Source: Enterobacter sp. BIGb0383
Lineage (GTDB): Bacteria > Pseudomonadota > Gammaproteobacteria > Enterobacterales > Enterobacteriaceae
DNA length: 64,000 nt
Direction: 5' to 3'
Assembly (NCBI RefSeq): GCF_003751845.1
Contig: NZ_RJKQ01000007.1
Coordinates: forward strand, 1 to 64,000
A model generated the notes under the pieces. It ran no database searches and was not told the origin of the DNA. It saw nothing but the letters and a program-made list of their open reading frames with translations. Every line of letters starts with the position of its first letter. The stretch's first letter is position 1. Of the stretch, positions 57,583-64,000 are shown one piece after another. The position numbers and the translations under genes are program-made.

Positions 57583-57613
57583 TGGCCGGAACCCGATCCT
57601 GCGATCCCGGCCA
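57583..57613. terminator. possible hairpin between convergent yiiM and HAD gene
   Basis: TGGCCGG/CCGGCCA stem with a 17-base loop in the 52-base convergent gap. No T-run on either side, so termination by it alone is doubtful. Confidence 0.4.
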
Positions 57614-57625
57614 GGGGACGACGTA

Positions 57626-58495
57626 TTATTCAGCAAGAGCACATAGCTGGTTCCTGTCCGGAAACACGGCCGTCAGGGATTTTGTTAACAATGCCCACTC
57701 CTGCGTCAGCGTACGTGCCTGAGTCGGTGTCAGGACCATGCCTTGCTGCGCAATCAGCGCATCTTCAACACGGGTGTAGTGAACCCCGATGGTTTCTACA
57801 TCAGACCAGGATGAGGAGCTGAACATCTTCCGGACCGCCGCGATATTGGCCGCACCATCATCGACAAAGACGATTGATTTAAAATGGCGCCCCGTTTTGT
57901 TAAGCAAAAAATCAATCACCATGCCCTTATCCTGCCCTGAAGAGAACAGGATCCCCTGGGTGTAAAGCCACGACCGCTTCAGCCTGCCTTTCTCAAAAGG
58001 CACCGTCGTACCCGCTTCGGCCAGAGGAGACACGCTGAAATCGAGATCGTGTCTTTTTAGCTCCCGCAGCGTAGAGGACTGCGTATCCTGAGAGCGCGAG
58101 GTCAGCGCAAAGACGGTATGTTTCTGCTGCCACTGATGTAACAGGGCCGGAACCTGTGGCTCCGTCAGGCTCATCGGGCCAAGCTCATAGAGCAAGGTGA
58201 TGGCGTTATCATACAGGCAGGGAACCTTCTCCCCGGCGGCTGGCTTATTGGGGAGTTTGTCGGTTTGCCACTGATACCATATGTCTCCACCGAGCTTTGT
58301 ACCGCTGGTCAGTAACGTATTATCAATATCAAAAACCAGTAATACGTTTTCGGGTCTATATTTGAGGTCCTGTTGCCTGATAACGTCTTCTATTATTGCG
58401 TAGTCTGTCGTTTTGATAATGCTGACAGCGGCATTGGCCGAAATAGTCACAAAAGCAGCAGTGGCAAACAGCGTTAGTCCTTTAATTATATTCAT
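57626..58495 (-). CDS. periplasmic HAD-superfamily protein (DUF2608-like)
   Basis: Exported 289-residue protein: signal peptide ending near residue 22 (ISANA), then a haloacid-dehalogenase core with the nucleophile motif LVFDIDNTLL (Asp56, Asp58), a Thr/Ser motif II in FALTSRSQD, Lys in SSGQDKGMVIDFLL and the acidic motif IVFVDDGAAN. All catalytic positions of a phosphatase are present, so it is probably a periplasmic phosphatase; substrate unknown. Last gene of a five-gene operon of envelope proteins, 12 bases after the porin gene. Confidence 0.78.
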   Translation of the reverse strand: MNIIKGLTLFATAAFVTISANAAVSIIKTTDYAIIEDVIRQQDLKYRPENVLLVFDIDNTLLTSGTKLGGDIWYQWQTDKLPNKPAAGEKVPCLYDNAITLLYELGPMSLTEPQVPALLHQWQQKHTVFALTSRSQDTQSSTLRELKRHDLDFSVSPLAEAGTTVPFEKGRLKRSWLYTQGILFSSGQDKGMVIDFLLNKTGRHFKSIVFVDDGAANIAAVRKMFSSSSWSDVETIGVHYTRVEDALIAQQGMVLTPTQARTLTQEWALLTKSLTAVFPDRNQLCALAE

Positions 58496-58507
58496 AATTA
58501 TCCCGAT

Positions 58508-59242
58508 TCAGAAGCTGTAGGTCATTCCCAGACGCCAGCGGATCTGGCGGTTGCTGGACGTTTTATCAATACCTTTATAGTCAGCAACGCTGATATAAGG
58601 CGTCCATGAACCCATTTTGTACGCGGTCTTAAAGGAGACGGTGTAGTTTTTATTACCGTTATTCCATGTCTTGTAATTGTTATCATAGTAAACCAGGTTT
58701 AACTGGTACTGGAAATTCGTCGTGTCCGGGCGATAGTCAATCCAGACATCATAGCGACGGTTATTGCGATCCTCATTACCATAGCTCAGGGATTTCGCCG
58801 TTGCTTTATCCATGTCATAGCGAAAACGACCGGAGACTTTCCATTCTTTGCTGAAATCATAGCCTGCGGTTAATCCATACTCATAAGTGGTCCAGAAGGA
58901 CGTGGAATCAAGCCAGAAGGAAGGTTCAAGCCAGAGTTTCATCTCATCCACGGGCTTAAACCGATAGAGAATGGATAACCCATGACCGTTGTTGGCGAAC
59001 CCGGAAGGGTCAAACTTATCTTTCTTGCCTTCATCGGTATTGTATCTGATCTCCCCCAGTAACCCGATTCCATTGCTGAAAAATGTGCCAAACTCTACCC
59101 GATCGCCGTGGGTTCGGGATTTATCGAGATACTCATGCCGGTAGTCAACAAAACCATGAGGTTGTTCGGCATAAGCGATGACCGGTGGGATCAGCACCAT
59201 GCCACTGATGAAGAGTAATTGTGTTATTTTCCCTGGCTGCAT
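58508..59242 (-). CDS. KdgM-family outer-membrane porin
   Basis: A 244-residue outer-membrane protein: signal peptide ending near 25 (VIAYA), alternating aromatic strands typical of a 12-stranded barrel, and a terminal Phe (LGMTYSF) used for Bam-dependent insertion. Family opening GFVDYRHEYLDKSRTHGDRVEFG and RRYDVWIDYRPD match KdgM/NanC/OmpL porins, which pass acidic oligosaccharides. The basic residues expected in the pore fit a negatively charged substrate. The specific ligand is unknown. Confidence 0.82.
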   Translation of the reverse strand: MQPGKITQLLFISGMVLIPPVIAYAEQPHGFVDYRHEYLDKSRTHGDRVEFGTFFSNGIGLLGEIRYNTDEGKKDKFDPSGFANNGHGLSILYRFKPVDEMKLWLEPSFWLDSTSFWTTYEYGLTAGYDFSKEWKVSGRFRYDMDKATAKSLSYGNEDRNNRRYDVWIDYRPDTTNFQYQLNLVYYDNNYKTWNNGNKNYTVSFKTAYKMGSWTPYISVADYKGIDKTSSNRQIRWRLGMTYSF

Positions 59243-59276
59243 AAAATTTCTCCGTTGAATGTGGGATTGCCATATT

Positions 59277-60413
59277 TTACTTTTGCATTAAACGACCTAA
59301 TTCATCATCGGCATCAATAAAGAGATAGAACTTTGTTTTTTGATAGGGCTGCTGGTTGTTGTCGGTAACAAAAAGAAGGGTTTTATGGCCATTAATATCG
59401 GGTCCAAAAGTGATGCCTTCAATACAATCGGGCTGCTCTGTGTAATCACTGAAATTAATCATTAGCTTTTTAGATACAGGCTGTATTTTGGATCTCTCTT
59501 TATAATCACGTAATGACTCAATATGGCCAATATCCGTTGCTGCGGACGTCTCCGCGAGATAAACGCGGACATCGAAATCCCAGTCGTTAAAACCCGCGCT
59601 GACATTTCGGCCAGAACGTTCAATGACCAGAAGCTGATGATCGTTGAGGGCAAGCATATCCGATACGCCATTATCGTTGATGCCAAACTCGGTGACTTTG
59701 GGCACAGGGTCGGTGATATAAACATACTCATGAAGCCGTTCCAGCGGCTGGCCTGAAGAGTCCGAGCTGAATTTCAATATTCTGGAACTCCCGGAGTTTA
59801 ACGGGCCAGCCAGTTCTCCATCCTGCTTGAGAGTCCCTTCCACCGCCATAAACAGAGCCTGACCCCCGGGTACGAATGTGACGCTTTCCCACGACAGGTT
59901 ACTCCGCACGCCTGTGGGACTCTCCTTGCCTCCGGTCACGTTAAAATGTGCAGGGAAGAGTGAGGTGAACTCTTTTTTCATCATGCCGTTTTTATCACTC
60001 AGGCGCAGAGGCGCGCCCAGTTCCGAACTCCAGAGCAGGGAACGTCCGTCAGGCGTCAGCGCCAGCCCTTCACCATCTACCGTTTCTTTGGGAAAATGCT
60101 GACCCACAGTGTCCAGCAGAGGGTGTTGCTCAAGGAATTTTACGTCCGATATCCCCTTTTCCGACAGCTTCATGCTTATTTTATATAAAGAGGCTTCTCC
60201 CTCTAATTCATTATTTCTGCTGTCGTTGATGGCGTAATAGATGTTGTTTTTTTTATCCCAGGTGATAGCGGACAGGCCGTAGGGTTCGATACCATTATTT
60301 TTCGCGCCTGTGGCTATTGCATATTCGCCTGCATAATGAAGGGCTGCCTGTGAGCTGCTAACGCCACAACTAAAAAATGCCATCGTCGTAAAAAAAATGA
60401 TTCTTTTTTTCAT
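59277..60413 (-). CDS. exported phytase-like esterase domain protein
   Basis: A 378-residue protein with a signal peptide ending near 23 (SSSQA) and one esterase-like/phytase-like beta-propeller domain (PF13449 type): GIEPYGLSAITWDKKNNIYYAINDSR, VDGEGLALTPDGRSLLWSSE, SWESVTFVPGG, EGITFGPDINGHKTLLFVTDNN. Such domains are thought to be phosphatase- or esterase-like, but biochemical data are scarce. A periplasmic role in removing phosphate or ester groups from a substrate entering through the neighbouring porins is inference. Confidence 0.78.
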   Translation of the reverse strand: MKKRIIFFTTMAFFSCGVSSSQAALHYAGEYAIATGAKNNGIEPYGLSAITWDKKNNIYYAINDSRNNELEGEASLYKISMKLSEKGISDVKFLEQHPLLDTVGQHFPKETVDGEGLALTPDGRSLLWSSELGAPLRLSDKNGMMKKEFTSLFPAHFNVTGGKESPTGVRSNLSWESVTFVPGGQALFMAVEGTLKQDGELAGPLNSGSSRILKFSSDSSGQPLERLHEYVYITDPVPKVTEFGINDNGVSDMLALNDHQLLVIERSGRNVSAGFNDWDFDVRVYLAETSAATDIGHIESLRDYKERSKIQPVSKKLMINFSDYTEQPDCIEGITFGPDINGHKTLLFVTDNNQQPYQKTKFYLFIDADDELGRLMQK

Positions 60414-60465
60414 AATGAGATTCCCTGTGTTAGCTATTATTTATAAATAACGCTGTGGATAGTCC

Positions 60466-61272
60466 TTACCATAAATAGCCTGCACTGAAATAATGTGCCG
60501 CACCGGTGGTTTTTCCAGCAAAACCGCCATTGTTCAAACCATAAATATCTTTAAATAGTTTCAGGCCATAACCCAGTGAAAGCTTGCCATGGTGCCAGTA
60601 AAAACCATTAAACATATCCGCTGCGGTTGATGAAAGATCGCGGGAAGGATGGTGCTTCATACCAAAGTTGAGGTCGGCATAACCCTGATATGAAATAAAT
60701 GATTTATTAGCAAAGGTATATAATGGTGTGAACCAGCCCGCTGAAATTTGATATCCATTCCACTTCTGGTCATTTATGTCATATTGACCATACAATCCCC
60801 AGCCCATAACGCCCATAAAAGGAACATTAATATCAGCGCTGAGGCCAACAAGGCCGCCGTTGGCCGAGCTATCGTCGGCAACATGCCCGGCCCCTCCGAT
60901 TGACATAATTCCTGCAACATAGAGTTCCTGGACTGCACCGAAGGACAAGTCTTTCTGTAATAATCCGTCAATAGACATCCTGGGAGATACTTTCATGTAC
61001 AGTTTCTCCCTCTCATATTTGTCACTGCTTTTGTTGTTGCTGGGGTTGAATATATCTACATAACCATAGACATCAAATATCCCGGAGCGACCACCGAATT
61101 CCATTTCAATGTAATCATGATTGGATTCACCCGGCAGCTCGTTGATAGCATACATATAGTTAAACCTGAACCACCGGGAATCATTCTTATTGCGATCCTG
61201 AGAATAATCAGCAGCGGTAACACTACTACTAATAATAATAGTCGCCAGAGCTATAGCATAGGTCCTTTTCAT
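60466..61272 (-). CDS. Tsx/OmpK-family outer-membrane channel
   Basis: A 268-residue barrel protein of the nucleoside-specific channel family: signal peptide ending near 20 (SVTAA), N-terminal WFRFNYMYAINELPGESNHDYIEMEFGGR and ...IFDVYGYVDIF, and terminal GYLW for barrel insertion. Tsx itself passes nucleosides, so a nucleoside-like ligand is suggested. Its ATG overlaps the upstream symporter stop by four bases. Having two outer-membrane channel types in one operon is unusual. Confidence 0.8.
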   Translation of the reverse strand: MKRTYAIALATIIISSSVTAADYSQDRNKNDSRWFRFNYMYAINELPGESNHDYIEMEFGGRSGIFDVYGYVDIFNPSNNKSSDKYEREKLYMKVSPRMSIDGLLQKDLSFGAVQELYVAGIMSIGGAGHVADDSSANGGLVGLSADINVPFMGVMGWGLYGQYDINDQKWNGYQISAGWFTPLYTFANKSFISYQGYADLNFGMKHHPSRDLSSTAADMFNGFYWHHGKLSLGYGLKLFKDIYGLNNGGFAGKTTGAAHYFSAGYLW

Positions 61273-62609
61273 ATATTTGCCCTTAGTGTTTTTTTAATCT
61301 CTTCGTAATATTTATCGTTAATAATGTATTTTTTCATTATCAGACTGACCATCAAATTAGTCAGGGCCGGAAAAATCGTCATCATTAATGACAGCCCAAC
61401 TAGTGTTGCCGCCGACTGAGTCGTGCCCGGCTGATAGCCGTAATACGTGAGTGCAAATCCGACAAAGCCCCCGGCTGCCGCGATCCCTATTTTCTGGAAG
61501 AAAAGGATAAAACCAAAAGCGAGGCCTGATACGCGTTTACCGGTTTTGGCTTCGCCATAATCTACGGCCTCTGCAATAGAAGCCCAGTAGATAGGCAACT
61601 GCATTTCAGCGAAATACGTTATCAGCACATAAAAAATCAGCCCCAACATGAGATCGCCGGGTTGCACAATAAAATACATCAGCACGCCCAGGGCAAATGC
61701 AAGAAACTGAGTGTGTCTGAAGACCTTTATTTTGTCATAGGCGCGTGTGAAGGTTGAGCAGGAGAGCATAGAGAGAACCGAAGCCACAACACCTGCGACA
61801 AAGAAGAGGGAAACCCAGGAGTAGTCGCTATCAGTGAGATAGTACAGGGCATAGTAAAAACTCACCGATCCCCGAATAACACCGCCCGCCATCATAACGG
61901 CAATGGTGATCGCCAGTATCAGCCATTGCTCATTTTTAAACAGGCTCTTCATCTGGTCTTTCAGACTCAGATCGGACTTCGGATGATGCACGCGCTCTTT
62001 GACGGTGGCAAAACAGTATAAACAGAGCAGGGTCGCGAGGATGGCCATAGCACCCATGGTGATTTGATACCCTGCCTGCGGACTGCCTTTACCGAAATAG
62101 TTAGCGCCCAGGGGAACGATGTAGCCGACGGCAAACATCACTATTTTTGTCATGACAAAACGGTAGCTATTGGCGCTCAGTCGTTCCTGAGGATCGTCAG
62201 AGATTACCCCAATTAATGAAACGTACGGGATCGACACCAGAGTGAAAAACAGGGTCATCACCACATAGGTGGCATAGGCCCAGGCCAGCTTCAGGGAGTA
62301 ATCAACGCTGGGGGTGGTAAAGAGCAGCCATATTGAGATGCCGAACGGAATGGCGCTAAAGAGAAGATACGGGCGATACTTTCCCCATCTTGTTTTGGTA
62401 TGGTCGGTGGCGATGCCAATTAAAGGATCAATGATAGCGTCAAAGACCTTTACCACGATAAACATGATCCCCATATCCGTCGGTTTTAGACCAAAAATGT
62501 CGGTGTAAAAAAAAGAAAGAAAAAGGATTGTCGACATTAAAACAATAGCGACGCTTGAGTCACCGGCCCCAAAGCCAATTTTTTCTCTTATCGATAATTT
62601 CATAACCAT
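61269..62609 (-). CDS. GPH-family (MelB-like) sugar symporter
   Basis: A 446-residue inner-membrane carrier of the glycoside-pentoside-hexuronide:cation family, twelve predicted helices. The cation-site segment FDAIIDPLIGIATDHTKTRWGKYRPYLLF near residue 55 and GKRVSGLAFGFILFFQKIG in the C-terminal half are typical. First gene of the minus-strand operon, divergent from the GntR regulator. It probably brings in the glycoside or nucleoside released in the periplasm; substrate unknown. Confidence 0.85.
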   Translation of the reverse strand: MVMKLSIREKIGFGAGDSSVAIVLMSTILFLSFFYTDIFGLKPTDMGIMFIVVKVFDAIIDPLIGIATDHTKTRWGKYRPYLLFSAIPFGISIWLLFTTPSVDYSLKLAWAYATYVVMTLFFTLVSIPYVSLIGVISDDPQERLSANSYRFVMTKIVMFAVGYIVPLGANYFGKGSPQAGYQITMGAMAILATLLCLYCFATVKERVHHPKSDLSLKDQMKSLFKNEQWLILAITIAVMMAGGVIRGSVSFYYALYYLTDSDYSWVSLFFVAGVVASVLSMLSCSTFTRAYDKIKVFRHTQFLAFALGVLMYFIVQPGDLMLGLIFYVLITYFAEMQLPIYWASIAEAVDYGEAKTGKRVSGLAFGFILFFQKIGIAAAGGFVGFALTYYGYQPGTTQSAATLVGLSLMMTIFPALTNLMVSLIMKKYIINDKYYEEIKKTLRANI

Positions 62610-62910
62610 ATGTCCTATAAATAATGCAAATGAAAATATACAGACGGTAAATATTAAGTGTCGTCATAATAAGTTATTAGGGTTGCATCAGACGTTGCGA
62701 CAATAAGCGTGCATTGGTTAAGACCACAATATGCAGCTATCAATTTATTGAATGGACTCACAGAAAAACCATCTTTGAGTTAATGTGTTGTTTTTAAAGG
62801 TTATTTGAGGTTTTTTGTGATTTCGCCTGCATAATTATCGCTGCGGATTTTCATCCTTGTTACTCAAAAAGGTAAGGTTGGTATCAACCACATGAGGTGA
62901 TGAAATTACA
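62610..62910. promoter_or_regulatory. divergent control region with GntR-type operator candidates
   Basis: AT-rich 301-base gap. GGTTG-GTAT-CAACC (62876-62889) and TGGT-TAAG-ACCA (62715-62726) are dyads that share a TTGGT.../...ACC pattern, like sites of HutC-type GntR regulators. The first is just before the gntR ribosome site (GAGGTGA), suggesting autoregulation; the second lies nearer the symporter promoter. Promoter boxes were not assigned. Confidence 0.5.
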
Positions 62911-63663
62911 ATGCGTAAACTCGCTGGCCCCAGTAAAGCTCAGTTAAAACACCGGGAAATTTTCGACATCATCAAGAAGAAAATAAATGCGGGAGAGTGG
63001 AAAGAAAACAGAGCCATTCCAACGGAAAGGGTGCTGGCAGATTATTTTTATTGCAGCCGCACAACGCTTCGAAAAGCGATAGAGAGCCTGAAGCAGCGGG
63101 GCTATTTACACAGTGTCCATGGTAAGGGCACCTTTGTTCTGCCTCCCCGAAGTCGGGAAAACCATTTACTGCATAGTTTTACCGATGATGTTAACGCGAA
63201 AGGGGGAAAGCCTGCTCAGCGAATACTCGAAATAGGTTATGTTCCGCTCAGTGACATTATCCGCCAGCACCTGATGCTCGACGCCAATATTCAGCAGGTT
63301 TTTTTTGTTAAACGCGTTCGTTATATGGGGACAACTCCGCTGGGAATACAGTCATCCTGGCTGGCGCTGAACGGCAACACGGCCTTCACGGAAGAGGCGT
63401 TACTGATGAAAGGTTCACTCTACGCGCTGCTGGAAGACATGCTGTCGATAAAACTGCTGGAGGCGACAGAGACGATTTCTGCCCGTCTGCCTTCACCCAA
63501 TGAACGAACATGGCTGGAACTCGGGGCCGATGATGTGGTGCTGAACTGCACCCGAATTACCCTGTCGGTTGAGCGAAAGCCCGTTGAATATGTCGAGATG
63601 GTTTATGCGGCAAGCCGCTACTCCTGGAAGACCCGTATTACGAAAGACAGCTTCAGTGTGTGA
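62911..63663 (+). CDS. GntR-family regulator with UTRA ligand domain
   Basis: A 250-residue HutC-subfamily regulator. N-terminal winged helix (about 13-77): WKENRAIPTERVLADYFYCSRTTLRKAIESLKQRGYLHSVHGKGTFV. C-terminal UTRA domain (about 95-240) with the ligand-binding fold. It probably represses the divergent five-gene operon and the glycohydrolase gene that starts 13 bases downstream. The nearest functional analogue is E. coli YegW beside the yegTUV genes. Ligand unknown. Confidence 0.87.
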   Translation: MRKLAGPSKAQLKHREIFDIIKKKINAGEWKENRAIPTERVLADYFYCSRTTLRKAIESLKQRGYLHSVHGKGTFVLPPRSRENHLLHSFTDDVNAKGGKPAQRILEIGYVPLSDIIRQHLMLDANIQQVFFVKRVRYMGTTPLGIQSSWLALNGNTAFTEEALLMKGSLYALLEDMLSIKLLEATETISARLPSPNERTWLELGADDVVLNCTRITLSVERKPVEYVEMVYAASRYSWKTRITKDSFSV

Positions 63664-63676
63664 TTAAGGGAATGTT

Positions 63677-64000
63677 ATGAAAAAAAACAGTAAATCAGTG
63701 CTTTATGAAAAAATTCTTGGCTCACTGGCCTGTGCCGGTATGGGCGATGCCTTAGGGGCGGCGACAGAGTTATACAGCATCGATGAAATCAAACAAAAAT
63801 GGGGCGGATGGCTGGATGATTTTGTCGAGCCACCGCGTGATACGTTCGCCGGTTCTCTGAACGGCGTCGCAGGGCTAATCACGGATGACTCCAGCCAGAT
63901 GTATGTTTTATCTGAGGGGTTAATCGCCGCAGGCTTTAATCAGTTTACCAATGCCGACTGGGTTAAATGCCTGCTGCGTTGGGCAGATATGCAGCCTTAT
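63677..64000 (+). CDS. ADP-ribosylglycohydrolase-family protein (partial, cut by window end)
   Basis: The first 108 codons of a gene that continues beyond the window. The start is at ATG 63677 with AAGGGA seven bases before. LGSLACAGMGDALGAATELY (residues 14-33) and ITDDSSQMYVLSEGL (68-82; metal-binding Thr69-Asp-Asp) are the hallmarks of the ADP-ribosylglycohydrolase/DraG family, whose members cleave N- or O-glycosidic bonds to ADP-ribose or related nucleosides using two Mg ions. No signal peptide, so cytoplasmic. Co-transcribed with the GntR gene. E. coli YegU is a similar protein in a transporter-kinase cluster. Confidence 0.85.
   Translation, partial: MKKNSKSVLYEKILGSLACAGMGDALGAATELYSIDEIKQKWGGWLDDFVEPPRDTFAGSLNGVAGLITDDSSQMYVLSEGLIAAGFNQFTNADWVKCLLRWADMQPY

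Overview
The window is chromosomal DNA of an Enterobacteriaceae species close to Enterobacter, Leclercia or Klebsiella. Its backbone follows the Escherichia coli order around rrnA, polA, glnA, fdo, rha and sodA with high protein similarity. The exact genus cannot be fixed from the sequence alone. The first 50 bases are the 3' end of a 5S rRNA gene, so the window opens at the end of an rRNA operon.

Backbone, 0-16.7 kb: mobBA (molybdenum cofactor), yihD, srkA-dsbA, polA, the Spot 42 sRNA (with the SpfP micro-ORF), engB, the CsrC sRNA, yihI, a small membrane ORF, hemN, yshB, the nitrogen-control operon glnA-glnL-glnG with NtrC, sigma-54 and CRP sites, and typA. The yihF and yihG genes that E. 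coli carries between dsbA and polA are absent.

16.9-23.0 kb: where E. coli has the yihL-yihW sulfoquinovose genes, there is an ascorbate-type PTS operon: EIIA, EIIB, EIIC, a hexulose-phosphate-synthase/keto-gulonate-phosphate-decarboxylase-like enzyme, a UlaG-like lactonase and a PRD-type regulator. The backbone resumes with yihX-yihY-dtd-fabY.

25.9-28.3 kb is a small accessory patch: an alpha/beta hydrolase, a HigBA-like toxin-antitoxin pair with a palindromic operator over its promoter, and an unrecognised 56-residue secreted cysteine-containing peptide. Then come fdhE-fdoIHG (aerobic formate dehydrogenase; FdoG is a selenoprotein read through UGA) and the divergent fdhD.

34.9-42.0 kb: two tandem copies of a DUF1471 gene encoding identical proteins, azlCD with a divergent XRE-cupin regulator, and a chromosomal raffinose locus (LacI-type regulator, alpha-galactosidase, sugar:H+ symporter). 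An ERIC repeat supplies the end of the alpha-galactosidase gene.

42.0-54.9 kb is an extended rhamnose locus. rhaBAD continues into a four-gene ABC transporter, an iron alcohol dehydrogenase (lactaldehyde reductase) and rhaM. rhaSR is divergent from it, and the RhaT symporter is also kept. Thus rhamnose uptake (two routes), isomerisation, phosphorylation, aldol cleavage and lactaldehyde reduction are all encoded together.

55-64 kb: sodA, a DapA-family aldolase/lyase in the position of E. coli kdgT, yiiM, then a more AT-rich accessory cluster. It holds a five-gene minus-strand operon (periplasmic HAD protein, KdgM-family porin, phytase-like esterase, Tsx-family channel, GPH symporter) divergent from a GntR/UTRA regulator and an ADP-ribosylglycohydrolase gene cut by the window end. 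This cluster is the best candidate for an undescribed uptake and degradation system, possibly for a nucleoside- or ADP-ribose-like or phosphorylated glycoside substrate.
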